DNA from: Pararhizobium capsulatum DSM 1112
GTDB lineage: Bacteria; Pseudomonadota; Alphaproteobacteria; Rhizobiales; Rhizobiaceae
Assembly: GCF_030814475.1 (NCBI RefSeq)
Contig: NZ_JAUSVF010000003.1
Coordinates: 434,001-498,000 of the forward strand
Direction of reading: 5' to 3'
Length of the DNA stretch: 64,000 nucleotides
The position numbers and the translations under genes were made by a program. This document shows, in pieces, positions 8,936 through 17,883 of this stretch. Each line of letters begins with the position of its first letter. Position 1 is the stretch's first letter. Under the pieces are notes generated by a model that made no database searches, was not told where the DNA came from, and saw only the letters and a program-made list of their open reading frames with translations.

Positions 8936-10240
8936 GTGACCGAGCCCAAACAGGACATGATGACAATGCCTTCCTCTGAGCAAACCACATTCCTACCGAT
9001 CGCTGCAAAAGCCGTATCACGGGAACGCGCCAAGATCATTGCCAGCGATGCCGAGGCCATCGCAGTTGCCAGCGCCCTGGCAGAAAAGTTTGCCCTGAAC
9101 GCTGCTGAGCGGGATCGAGAAAGGTCCCTGCCCTTTGAAGAGATCGATACCTATTCCAGCAGCGGATTATGGGCGATTACCATTCCACGCGAGTTTGGCG
9201 GTGCTGGCGTCTCCTACAAGACGCTCGCGCAGGTGATCAGCATCGTGTCTGCAGCGGACGGCAGCCTTGGACAAATTCCGCAGAACCACTTTTTTCTACT
9301 CGAGGCGCTACGCTGGGCGGGAACGCGACAGCAGAAAGATTTTCTTTTCGCGAGAGTTCTGGCCGGAGACCGGTTAGGCAACGCACTTGCCGAACTTGGC
9401 ACCCCCAACGCCAACGCAACCAAGAGCGCCATCCGCAAAGACGGCGAGAACTACCGGCTCGATGGACGGAAATTCTATTGCTCCGGCGTGATATTCGCCG
9501 ATTGGATCGTACCATCGGTTGCAGACGAGAATGATGGACGCGCTTTCGTGTTCCTTGCTTCTGACACGCCCGGCGTCACTGTCGTTGATGATTGGAATGG
9601 CTTCGGTCAGCGAACCACGGCCAGCGGCACCACAGTTTTCGAGAACGTCGCAGTTCATCAAGCGGCGGTTGTCCCCACTCATCCGCCCTCTGGATTGTCA
9701 CTTAGCAACCCAGTGGCCCACATCATGCATGCAGCGATTGATGTTGGCACAGCAAGGGCAGCTGTCGACACGACGATCAGCTTCATTCGCGACAAGGCCC
9801 GCCCCTGGGCGGACAGCGGTATCAAGAATGCGTGGGAGGACCCCCATACCATCCTGCAGGTCGGTGAGGCCAAAATGCGCCTCCACGCGGCTGAGGCCCT
9901 CGTTGAGCGGGCGGGCGGCATACTTGACGCAGTGGCTAGATGCCCGGATGGCGATGGCTGGGCTCATGCATCCATCGCCGTCTCGGAAGCGAAAATGGCA
10001 GCCGCTGACATCGCCCTTACCGCGTCGAGCAAGCTGATAGAACTTGGAGGGGCAAGTGCTACCCGGGGCGAACTCAACTTCGATCGCTTTTGGCGCAACG
10101 CTCGCACACATACGGTCCACGACCCCATTCGCTGGCGCGCGCATGAAGTTGGAAACTATTGGTTGAACGGCGAAGCACCGCCAAATCATGCTGTGAAATC
10201 CCGGGGGATTGTGGTCAAGAGCGGAGATCTGGGAGCATGA
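8936..10240 (+). CDS. DszC/SfnB-like acyl-CoA dehydrogenase-fold monooxygenase (1)
   Basis: A protein of about 434 residues with acyl-CoA-dehydrogenase N-terminal, middle and C-terminal domains. It matches the flavin-monooxygenase branch: GNALAELGTPNANA, the LDGRKFYCSGVIFADWIV block, the GFGQRTTASGTT block, and the C-terminal FDRFWRNARTHTVHDPIRWR typical of DszC/SfnB relatives. Such proteins oxygenate sulfides, sulfoxides or sulfones, or support sulfone use, with reduced flavin. The start is uncertain: GTG 8936 gives the longest frame, while ATG 8957, 8960 or 8966 is possible (AGGA lies 10 bases before 8966). Its stop overlaps the next gene by 4 bases. Confidence 0.87.
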   Translation: MTEPKQDMMTMPSSEQTTFLPIAAKAVSRERAKIIASDAEAIAVASALAEKFALNAAERDRERSLPFEEIDTYSSSGLWAITIPREFGGAGVSYKTLAQVISIVSAADGSLGQIPQNHFFLLEALRWAGTRQQKDFLFARVLAGDRLGNALAELGTPNANATKSAIRKDGENYRLDGRKFYCSGVIFADWIVPSVADENDGRAFVFLASDTPGVTVVDDWNGFGQRTTASGTTVFENVAVHQAAVVPTHPPSGLSLSNPVAHIMHAAIDVGTARAAVDTTISFIRDKARPWADSGIKNAWEDPHTILQVGEAKMRLHAAEALVERAGGILDAVARCPDGDGWAHASIAVSEAKMAAADIALTASSKLIELGGASATRGELNFDRFWRNARTHTVHDPIRWRAHEVGNYWLNGEAPPNHAVKSRGIVVKSGDLGA

Positions 10241-11475
10241 CACAAACGGCAGCATCGACCATTGCGATCAGCACAGATCCATCACCCAAAACATTGAAGA
10301 ATGCTCTTGGCAGCGACAACGACTGGCAATCCATAGGAAGAGAAATTGCAAACGAACTCAGGCTCACCGTCGTTGAACGGGAACGATCGGGCGCTCCGCC
10401 GGTCGCAGAGTTCAAGCTGCTGCGTGATGCCGGGCTCTTGACCCTGATCCAGCCACTTGAGCTAGACGGCGGCGGGTGTGAATGGACCGACGCATTGCGC
10501 ATCGTTCGCACGGTCTCCGGCGCCAACACTTCGGTTGGGCAGCTCCTTGGCTACCACTACGTTGCCAGCCTCACACCTGGATTCTTCGATCTGGACCGCT
10601 CGGACGAACAACTGAGACGCCGATCCATTTCGGAGCGCTGGCATTGGGCAGGGTCGGGCAACCCGCGAGATCCAAACTTGACGCTGGAGCCGTCGGGTAC
10701 CGGCTACACTCTGAACGGCCGCAAGAGCTTTTCATCTGGCGCTAGCATAGCTGATCAACTCTCAATTTTCCCGGAGCTCAATGGTAAGGGTGTGGTCGCC
10801 GCAATTCCGCGACGCCGCGAGGGCATCGTCGCCATCGACGACTGGAACCACATGGGCCAGCGTCAAAGTGAGAGCGGTACCATAGAGTTTCACAATGTCC
10901 GTGTTGAACTCGACGAGGTTTTGGCGTTCATGCCCCCGCCGGATGAACAGCCGGCATGGATGACCACTCGAATTCCTATGATGCAGTTGACGTTCGTCAA
11001 CGTCTATCTTGGCGCGGCCGTGGGTGCACTCGACGCGGCTCGTGAATACGTTCAGACGGCCACGCGCCCTTGGCAGTCCTCCAACGTCGAAAAAGCGACG
11101 GACGATCCCTATATCCTCGAACATTTCGGATTGCTTCATTCGGACCTTGCTGCGTCGCTTGCTCTCGCAGACCAAGCGGGCGAAGAACTCAGCACTGCGC
11201 TCCGGCGCGGATACTCCCTGACGAAAGAAGAGCGCACAAGAGCTGCGTCTGTCGTCTACGCCGCCAAGGTGAACAGCACCCGTGTGGCACTCGAGGTCAC
11301 AGCGAAAGTCTTCGATCTGATGGGCGCACGCGCCACGTCGAACATTCACGGTTTTGATCGCTTTTGGCGCGATGTACGAACCCATAGTCTCCACGACCCA
11401 GTTGCCTACAAGGCACGTGAGGTCGGCAACTACCTTCTGAATGGCGTTATTACGCCGGTAAGAGGCTATACCTGA
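10237..11475 (+). CDS. DszC/SfnB-like acyl-CoA dehydrogenase-fold monooxygenase (2)
   Basis: A 412-residue protein, paralogous to the preceding gene product. It has the same layout: LNGRKSFSSGASIADQL, a DDWNHMGQRQSESGT core, and the C-terminal block FDRFWRDVRTHSLHDPVAYKAREVGNYLLNG. The start ATG at 10237 overlaps the stop of the upstream gene (ATGA), indicating coupled translation and possibly a two-subunit or sequentially acting pair. With the two flanking LLM-class enzymes it gives a symmetrical monooxygenase set. The substrate is unknown, but an organosulfur compound is the most economical guess given the methyltransferase across the divergent promoter. Confidence 0.87.
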   Translation: MTQTAASTIAISTDPSPKTLKNALGSDNDWQSIGREIANELRLTVVERERSGAPPVAEFKLLRDAGLLTLIQPLELDGGGCEWTDALRIVRTVSGANTSVGQLLGYHYVASLTPGFFDLDRSDEQLRRRSISERWHWAGSGNPRDPNLTLEPSGTGYTLNGRKSFSSGASIADQLSIFPELNGKGVVAAIPRRREGIVAIDDWNHMGQRQSESGTIEFHNVRVELDEVLAFMPPPDEQPAWMTTRIPMMQLTFVNVYLGAAVGALDAAREYVQTATRPWQSSNVEKATDDPYILEHFGLLHSDLAASLALADQAGEELSTALRRGYSLTKEERTRAASVVYAAKVNSTRVALEVTAKVFDLMGARATSNIHGFDRFWRDVRTHSLHDPVAYKAREVGNYLLNGVITPVRGYT

Positions 11476-11504
11476 GTTTCTCAAAATGACGATAGACCAA
11501 TCGA

Positions 11505-12890
11505 ATGACAGCAATCGGGACGACAGGAAATCAGGTGCACAAGCCCGCAGAAAACTCACGTCAGATGATACTTTTACTCTTCCTGGCGCCAGTCGGGTAC
11601 CACACAACGGCGTGGCGTCACCAAACCAGTCGGGTTGAAGATTTATACGGATTGGCGTTACCCGCCGATATAGCGAAACGGGCGGAAGCGGCCAAGGTCC
11701 ATGCGTTGTTCCTAGCAAACTGGTTGTCTTTCGGGGAAACGGGAAGAAATCCTCACTTGGTCGGCTACGAGCCGTTCACCACAATGGGAGCCTTGTCCGC
11801 CGTGACCGAACATATCGGCCTGGTAGGCACAGCGGCTACAACTTTTACAGAGCCGTACAATCTTGCCCGTTATTTTTCCCAATTGGACTGGCTGTCCAAC
11901 GGTAGAATCGGATGGAACATCGTCACCGCAACGACGGGGCAGGAAAATTTCAGCGTTACGCTGCCTCCAAGAAATGAACGCTACGCTCAGGCGTACGAAT
12001 ATATGGACGTAGTCACGGGACTTTGGGATGCCTGGGATGACGACGCGGTCGTCAACGATCGAGCCGGAGGCGTATGGGCGGACCGGAGCCGTATCACCCC
12101 ACTGAACCACGAGGGGCCGCGCTACAATGTCGAGGGACCTCTGCTTATACCCCGCTCGCCACAAGGCTGGCCGGTGCTTGTCCAGGCCGGCGCGAGCGAT
12201 ACGGGCAAGGACTTTGCCGCGAAGTATGCCGAAGTAGTGTTCACTGTTACCCCGACTTTCCCCCTGGCACAGGATTTCTACCGTGATCTGAAAGCGAGAG
12301 TGGTACTAAATGGCCGAGCCGAGGATTCCGTAAAAATCCATCCGGGCCTCATGCCCATTGTTGGCGACGATGACGCGGATGCACAAAGGATTCACGACGA
12401 ACTACTGGGTCTGATTGATGAGGCCGAGGGATTTGGAAGGCTGAGCGCTATGCTTGAAGGAGCCGATCTAAGTGGATTGAGTGGAGACGACATCATTCCG
12501 CCCGATCGTCTGGTCGATCCGATTATCGCCGTTCGCGAAAAAGATGCGACCACGCGCTATCCTTATTTTTATGATCTTGCGGTGGCAAAGAAGTATACAA
12601 TTCGGGCACTGCTCGGCGAGGTGATGAAGGCTGCCGGACACAGCGTTGTCGTCGGATCCGCGGTACACATTGCCGACCATATGCAGCTTTGGTTCGAGAG
12701 TGGTGCTGCGGATGGGTTCGCAATCCTTCCTCCAACTGTACCTCTGGGGCTCAACCGCTTTCTCGACGAAGTCGTTCCCATACTTCAGGAAAGAGGACTT
12801 TTCCGGACAGAGTATGTCCAAGGTACGCTACGCGACAACCTCGGCTTAGAGCGCCCTCGAGGACGGTACGCCCATCAATCGCTAGAGTGA
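11505..12890 (+). CDS. LLM-class flavin-dependent monooxygenase, NtaA/SnaA/DszA family (2)
   Basis: A 461-residue luciferase-like monooxygenase. Recognisable parts are LAPVGYHTTAWRH, the FMN-site block SQLDWLSNGRIGWNIVTAT, the PVLVQAGASDTGKDFAAKYAE segment, and the C-terminal block VVGSAVHIADHMQLWF with PILQERGLFRTEY. It lies 29 bases after the second DszC-like gene and closes the rightward unit. It differs clearly from the first LLM enzyme (7505), so the two probably act on different intermediates or substrates. ATG 11505 is used. The region before residue 21 is poorly conserved and a shorter start cannot be excluded. Confidence 0.88.
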   Translation: MTAIGTTGNQVHKPAENSRQMILLLFLAPVGYHTTAWRHQTSRVEDLYGLALPADIAKRAEAAKVHALFLANWLSFGETGRNPHLVGYEPFTTMGALSAVTEHIGLVGTAATTFTEPYNLARYFSQLDWLSNGRIGWNIVTATTGQENFSVTLPPRNERYAQAYEYMDVVTGLWDAWDDDAVVNDRAGGVWADRSRITPLNHEGPRYNVEGPLLIPRSPQGWPVLVQAGASDTGKDFAAKYAEVVFTVTPTFPLAQDFYRDLKARVVLNGRAEDSVKIHPGLMPIVGDDDADAQRIHDELLGLIDEAEGFGRLSAMLEGADLSGLSGDDIIPPDRLVDPIIAVREKDATTRYPYFYDLAVAKKYTIRALLGEVMKAAGHSVVVGSAVHIADHMQLWFESGAADGFAILPPTVPLGLNRFLDEVVPILQERGLFRTEYVQGTLRDNLGLERPRGRYAHQSLE

Positions 12891-13621
12891 AATTCCAATG
12901 ACCACGCTAGCGGCAAACATTCGCGCGGATCGTGAGGTGGTCCCCGCAGAGGCATTGATTTAGCAGGCACATGTTCTGCTGGTTGGTTGATCCATTGCGG
13001 TGAAGAGAATTTAACCGCAGACCGACGCGCTCATCGACGACGGCGCGGCATAACGATGATTTATGGAACTTCGAACACCAGATTTTGTTGAACGTTTCTA
13101 CAGATATTTCCATGCCACGTCCGCGCTCGCTAAATACTCGGATATCGAATGTGTAAGTGTCTACAAGCAATTTCATGCTACCCCGTGTCCGTGCAAGGCG
13201 ACGCTTGCCTAGGCTTTTAGAGATGCTCCGGCGAGCCTTGGGATTGAGGTGACCGGCGATAGTGACCGCAAGGCGCAAGAAAATGGTGGGTCGAAGCAAA
13301 CTTGGCAGCGACATGCAGTGGGGAACCTGTCCTTGCAGGTCGGTCGGAGTCCGCCTCACACTAGGGCAGCTTGCCGCGCGACGGCCCTGGGAACGCCTTA
13401 GTTGACGGCGACGAAGAAATTCCCCGGCAACTGCGCAAGGTGTAGCTACAGCTCGGCGTAAAGCGTCCGCATTTGAGCCAGTTTCTCGTCCATACCGGCG
13501 CTTGAAAGAATCAAACCGTGCGAACGGCTTGAAATGCAGTACTGTCGGTGACCCGAGGGCACCGAAGGGGAACGGCGACGATTTCAGTGCTCCCGCTCAA
13601 TGTAATTCAATCCTTTGTTGA
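12891..13621. other. Gene-poor region
   Basis: I see no convincing gene in this 730-base stretch. Short frames on the minus strand, including one of 150 codons at 12907-13359, show no recognisable family or ribosome binding site. A short minus-strand frame ending with MDEKLAQMRTLYAEL near 13445-13490 looks like the tail of a lost gene, but this is weak. The string CATAACGATG followed by TTTATGGAAC near 13050 recurs in similar form near 37288. Confidence 0.4.
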
Positions 13622-13898
13622 TCATGCTTCATCTTCCATACTGACGTGGCCGTGGTCGATGTCCCACTTCAGGTCACGCTGACGGCCGCCCTTGGCAAAG
13701 AATTCCTTGTCCGTCAGACCGGGAAATCCATGACGATTTGCATGGATTTCCGTCCAAGCACGTTGTCGCGACGCGGATTTTCATCCGAAGCGGGTTACCC
13801 TCCCATTCCTTCGCGCCGACATAGGAGGCCGTCAGACTTGCCGACAGGTCTTTGATATGCCTTGCGAGTTTCAGTCGATCTTCTTCAATAGCAATCAT
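13622..13898 (-). pseudogene. Small conserved-type gene with two single-base frameshifts
   Basis: Read from an ATG at 13898 preceded by GGAGAA, the first frame gives MIAIEEDRLKLARHIKDLSA and onward to NPLRM. The sequence then continues sensibly one frame over (ENPRRDNVLGRKSMQIVMDFP) and again in the third frame (LTDKEFFAKGGRQRDLKWDI and onward to VSMEDEA, stop at 13622). Each switch fits loss of one base, near a run of A and a run of G. Restored, it would be a protein of about 92 residues. I do not recognise a function. Either the gene is decayed or the assembly has two indels here. Confidence 0.55.
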
Positions 13899-14109
13899 AA
13901 TGTTCTCCCGTTGGGCTTCGATCGGTCGTAATTGCGGGAGTCGGTTCGGCGCCAGTGTATACTTCGAGCGCGGAGATTAGTTCCTCTGTCGCGATGGCAC
14001 CCCAAATTTGTCTCAGGAGTTTACGGACGGTCTCGGCCACCTGTCTCATCGAGCTTTGCCGGAGGGGTGAGCGATTGTTGACTTGGCGACGATCGAAAAA
14101 TCCGGGCAT
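13885..14109 (-). CDS. Hypothetical protein, up to 74 aa
   Basis: A short frame on the minus strand whose last codons overlap the start of the following small gene (13898) by 14 bases, the layout expected of a small operon. An internal ATG at 14049 would give 54 residues. No domain, signal or membrane span is visible, and no good ribosome binding site precedes either start. It is only supported by context. Confidence 0.3.
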   Translation of the reverse strand: MPGFFDRRQVNNRSPLRQSSMRQVAETVRKLLRQIWGAIATEELISALEVYTGAEPTPAITTDRSPTGEHYDCY

Positions 14110-14722
14110 TCGCGCCCGGTTAGCTCATGGCGGACGTTTAAACATTTACGTCATGAAAATTACTTCACGCGATCGGAGCCCTCCTTCGACCACTGCCGCC
14201 TTCAGGTCGCCCTGATGTAAACCCACATCGGGGAAACTGCGAACAATTGCAAGACGGCAAGGAGCTGTTCACGACCTTTGGCAGAAAGGCGCAAAACAAT
14301 GGCAATGGAGAACAAATTCGCCGGATCGGACCGGCCCAATTTCCCCCACCGCGGACGCCTCCCCGTGCTGTGGGGCAATGTGACCCTGCACGTCTGACTT
14401 CAGTAGGGGGCGCTGGCCGTTCCGCGCTCGGTTGTTCGTTGGCATTATTCTTACGGATCACTGGCGGCAATGAGCAAACAGTTGGCACAGAAGCGCAAAT
14501 ATCGGGCGTTGTCGATGCTGGGCCAATCGCTACATATATTGCGACGCAATGCGACAGCTGTTCAGCTCTGAATCTCCCGTGTGATGCGGCATGTCGTGCT
14601 AGGCGGCGCGGCGCCCACGATTGGCAGCGTCGAGCAAGTTTCCGTTGAGGAAAACACCTACATCACAGACTCATCAGGAACCGCAAGCCCGGTCAACTCT
14701 TGAAAGAATTGGAAATCGTCTC
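14110..14722. other. Intergenic region upstream of the RTX gene
   Basis: I find no supported gene in this 610-base stretch. Frames reading through it in several directions have no recognisable similarity. The promoter of the RTX gene starting at 14723 is presumably in its right part. Confidence 0.4.
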
Positions 14723-15850
14723 GTGGCAACTATCACAGCCTACGCCAGCATGGATGTGCGGAATTTCGATTTTAGCAGCCTATACAACTACAGCAATTAC
14801 CAAGCCGGATCGAACCTAGCCCAGTTTTGGTATGACAACGGATTCATGGATGAATTTCGCGGAAGCGGGTTTACTAACGATTACTACGGTACGCCTAATG
14901 GCGGCACCGTGAAAAGCTACGCGACATATTACGACGGCTATCGCATGGGAGTTATCGACGGCATCAGCGTTCCTGTTACAAAGATAGCAGACGCCGCTGC
15001 AACCTATTCGACGTCTGACGATCAAACCATCATCAGGTCTGCCCTGGCTGGGGCTGACAAGTTTACGGGCAGCGAGTACGCGGACTACTTCGACGGCTTT
15101 TCCGGCAACGACACCCTCTACGGCAACGGCGGAAACGACACGCTTTTTGGCAATTCGGGTAACGACTACCTGAATGGCGGCGTGGGAATAGACGATTTGC
15201 GTGGCGGCGCGGGCAACGATGTATATGTCGTCGACAATGTGTTTGACACCGTCAACGAGAGCGTCACTGGATCGACAGGCATCGACACAGTCCATTCATC
15301 GATAAGCTTCAACCTGGCCAACACGCCGCGCGTTCTTGGCTCGGTCGAGAACCTGACACTGTTGGGGTCCGGCAAAATCAACGGTACTGGAAATTCCCTC
15401 AACAACGTTGTCACTGGCAATAATAGCGCCAATATGCTGAATGGTGCGGCTGGTAACGACACGATCAATGGCGGCGGCGGCAATGATTTTCTGTACGGGG
15501 GAGCCGGGAACGACAAGCTGACTGGCGGTGCGGGCAACGATACCTTCGTCTTCAACACGAAGATCAGCGCCGCATCGAACGTTGACACCATCACGGACTT
15601 CAACGTCATGAACGACACCATTTGGCTCGACAACGCAGTCATGTCGGCTCTCGGCAGCGCGATTGAGTCCGGTGAGTTCTGGAAAAGCGCCTCCGGCACT
15701 GCCCACGACAAGAGCGATCACATCATTTACGAAACCGATACCGGTTGGCTGAACTACGACAGTAACGGCAGCCTTGCGGGCGGCTCGGTCCACATCGCCA
15801 AGCTAGACTCGAACCTCGAGCTTAAATATGGGGATTTCTTGGTGATCTAG
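14723..15850 (+). CDS. RTX-type calcium-binding secreted protein (1)
   Basis: A 375-residue protein with no N-terminal signal peptide. Glycine/aspartate nonapeptide repeats (GGxGxDxLx: for example YGNGGNDTLFGNSGNDYLNGG and further blocks at about residues 250-285) bind calcium and form parallel beta-rolls after export by a type I system. The C-terminal ~100 residues, ending in YGDFLVI, are closely similar to the end of the larger RTX protein at 32367-34169 and probably form the shared secretion signal. A GTG start at 14723 (VATITAY) is chosen because homology begins there and a GGA-rich stretch precedes it. No HlyB/HlyD genes are nearby. The gene ends exactly where the IS66 remnant begins. 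Confidence 0.88.
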   Translation: MATITAYASMDVRNFDFSSLYNYSNYQAGSNLAQFWYDNGFMDEFRGSGFTNDYYGTPNGGTVKSYATYYDGYRMGVIDGISVPVTKIADAAATYSTSDDQTIIRSALAGADKFTGSEYADYFDGFSGNDTLYGNGGNDTLFGNSGNDYLNGGVGIDDLRGGAGNDVYVVDNVFDTVNESVTGSTGIDTVHSSISFNLANTPRVLGSVENLTLLGSGKINGTGNSLNNVVTGNNSANMLNGAAGNDTINGGGGNDFLYGGAGNDKLTGGAGNDTFVFNTKISAASNVDTITDFNVMNDTIWLDNAVMSALGSAIESGEFWKSASGTAHDKSDHIIYETDTGWLNYDSNGSLAGGSVHIAKLDSNLELKYGDFLVI

Positions 15851-16053
15851 TAGCCGGCGGTGCAATCGCAGCCATCAGGCGTTGGTGCTCTTGAGCGCCA
15901 TCGCCTCGGCAGAACCAGGCCCGGCCAGACCCCGGAATGCGGGTCCAGCTTCAACTCGGTCTGCACCATCAAAGCCAGCGCCTGATGCCCACAGCGGAAG
16001 TCAACCGGACGCGTTGCGATCAGGATCGGCAGTCGTTGGCCCGCGACGATCAT
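15847..16053 (-). pseudogene. tnpB: IS66 TnpB, C-terminally truncated
   Basis: The first ~41 residues match IS66 TnpB (IS66 Orf2): MIVAGQRLPILIATRPVDFR through MVQTELKLDPHSG. After this the similarity stops, and the remaining 27 residues are unrelated read-through to a stop at 15847. The start codon overlaps the tnpA stop (ATGA), as in intact IS66 elements. It is non-functional on its own. Confidence 0.8.
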
Positions 16054-16591
16054 GACGCTCCTCGCACAGCGCGAACCAGAGCGGCGACCCGTTCAACGGG
16101 CACATCATTAGGAACCCGCATCACAACGTCTGAGCCAATCTGCAACGTCAAAACCTGCACCCTCGGCCCGTCGGAGGCCAGCTTCGGCAGCGGCAAACGA
16201 TTGACAGGCTCAGGCGGCTCCGCAGCGATTGCCACAGGAACGAATGCCGGCTCGATACCATCGTGCTCCGACGGCGTCGTTGCCGCCGCAAACGGCAGCA
16301 CCAGAATGCCGTCGTGCACTTGACGTCGCCAATCGGAAAGCTGGTTTGCTATAACGCCGTCACGGCGCGCGACATCCACAACACGAACACCAGGCTCAAA
16401 GCTTTCCGCCACGATCCGCGCCTTCACATCATCCGGCCAACGCCGGTTTCCGCGCCGCGGCTCGACAACTTCGTAGCGACCAACAAATCCATCATCTGCC
16501 ATGCAAATCTCCAGATAAAACTGGAAACCTTCTCGCATACGCAGCAAGCCTCAAAATACACCCAATCCAATGGGGCGGAGACGGCGCTTAC
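15851..16591 (-). mobile_element. IS66-family element, truncated remnant
   Basis: The left part of an IS66 element. One terminus is visible at 16574-16591 (reading on the minus strand GTAAGCGCCGTCTCCGCC, the usual IS66 end), followed by tnpA, then a tnpB cut short. The large transposase gene tnpC and the other end are missing. The break lies next to the stop codon of the RTX gene, so the element was truncated by a rearrangement there. Confidence 0.8.
16050..16502 (-). CDS. tnpA: IS66 accessory protein TnpA
   Basis: A 150-residue IS66 Orf1/InsN-like protein. The N-terminal helix-turn-helix region reads RRWPDDVKARIVAESFEPGV, then VARRDGVIANQLSDWRRQV. A Pro/Ala-rich linker and a C-terminal part follow. 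The start at ATG 16502 (MADDGFVGRY) is chosen over an upstream codon because the family begins there. The element is truncated downstream, so the protein is probably a leftover. Confidence 0.85.
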   Translation of the reverse strand: MADDGFVGRYEVVEPRRGNRRWPDDVKARIVAESFEPGVRVVDVARRDGVIANQLSDWRRQVHDGILVLPFAAATTPSEHDGIEPAFVPVAIAAEPPEPVNRLPLPKLASDGPRVQVLTLQIGSDVVMRVPNDVPVERVAALVRAVRGAS

Positions 16592-16725
16592 ACTGGACGC
16601 GCGAATTCCTGACAGGATTCAGCCACTTTACGGCCAAGGCAAGCCGTTCCTTCAAGGGGATTGATGCCGATCCTCGATGGGGAGCTGGACTTAGCCCGGC
16701 TCCCCATTTTCGGACTGCGGGAGTG

Positions 16726-17220
16726 TTAAGCCGCCTTTGCCTGGGCAGTTGTTTTGTTGATCGAGGTCACGGCCAGATTGGTCAACTTGTTGTTCGTGGC
16801 CTTTTCCTGGTCGAGAATTTCGCTCAGGATCTTATGAGCCTCGTCATGTCCGAGATCTTTGGCCCATTCACGGAGCGAGCCGTAGCGCGCGATCTCGTAA
16901 TGCTCAACAGCCTGACACGCTGCAAGCAGGCCGGCATCAAGCGCAGTGCCTTCGGCTTCTTCCATGAGACCATCTGCCTCTTTGATCAGCCCTTCAATCG
17001 CATCGCACTTTTCGCCCGACGCCTTTTTGCCGATCGACTTAAAGACGAGCTCAAGCTTCTTAATCTGGTCCTTTGTTTCCGCCAGATGATCCTCGGCAGC
17101 CTTTTTCAGCTCCGCACTCTTGGCAGCCTTGGCTACCTTGGGCAGCGCTTTGGTGATCGCGTTCTCGGCGTAATAAACGTCCTGCAATGTATGCTCAAAA
17201 ATATCAGACAGGGTTTTCAT
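16726..17220 (-). CDS. YciE/YciF-family ferritin-like protein (DUF892)
   Basis: A 164-residue four-helix-bundle protein of the DUF892 family. It begins MKTLSDIFEHTLQDVYYAE and carries repeated E/H positions expected for a di-iron site (YYAENAITKALP, EDHLAETKDQ, AVEHYEIARYGSL). Relatives such as YciF are induced by general stress. A ferroxidase or peroxide-protective role is inferred, not shown. It is a single gene with a good ribosome binding site (GAGGAGAAAACACC before ATG). Two GGAAC strings upstream resemble -35 boxes of alphaproteobacterial ECF stress sigma factors, but no matching -10 box was found. Confidence 0.88.
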   Translation of the reverse strand: MKTLSDIFEHTLQDVYYAENAITKALPKVAKAAKSAELKKAAEDHLAETKDQIKKLELVFKSIGKKASGEKCDAIEGLIKEADGLMEEAEGTALDAGLLAACQAVEHYEIARYGSLREWAKDLGHDEAHKILSEILDQEKATNNKLTNLAVTSINKTTAQAKAA

Positions 17221-17883
17221 GGTGTTTTCTCCTCAACGGGCTGAATGCCGACTGAGAAATTGATGAGCCGCGGATTCGTTCCACGAGGATGAGTTTGAGC
17301 TGAAATCCGCAATGCAGTTCCAAATTCTTAGCGTGCCGCGATCCCGTAAGTGTCGGCCCGATCAAGTAACGAGAATGACCATTATCGCTGTTCATTCGCC
17401 ACGTTAGATCGCCTCTGGTAGCTGATATTCGTTCGCCACATCCAGCGAGAGCAGTGTCGCTCTACGCCTAGCCAGGGTCTCGCGATAGTCCTGAGCCTCG
17501 ACGTCTTTAAAGAAAGGCGCGTCTGGCGCTAGGTTTTCCCCAATATCGGGCGTCCTGCATGCCGAATTTACAGCGCATCGTAAACCTACATGACGCGGGC
17601 GAGCTCGGATTTCGAGATTGACCCGGCGGCGGCTATTCGTCGTAGGTCGCGTTCCGAGCACGTGCGGTCCCTCAATAGATTGTCGATGGATGTTCGTTAG
17701 TTCGGTTTCTCATTGAAAGAGCAACCGTCCACAATCCCCCATGAATCGCCATCAAGTCGACTTGAGCAGACCGTCTGCGTTTAGGGAATCTGGATTCGGT
17801 CTGAACGAGCGAATTCAAGGTGCGATCCCGCCATGACGGTTGCATGTGACGAGGCCGCATACTGCGAGCCTGCCTCGGGTAGC
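17221..17883. other. Intergenic region, no supported gene
   Basis: About 660 bases between the DUF892 gene and the end of the first DUF1254 gene. Minus-strand frames at 17404-17661 and 17672-17947 have no recognisable family. The end of the former (FFKDVEAQDYRETLARRR) looks protein-like and may be a remnant, but nothing more can be supported. The right part contains the promoter of the DUF892 gene. Confidence 0.4.

Noticed and set aside
17250..17340. GGAAC boxes upstream of the YciF-like gene as an ECF (EcfG/RpoE2-type) promoter
   Set aside because: The -35-like strings are present, but no GTT-type -10 element occurs at the required 16-17 base spacing.
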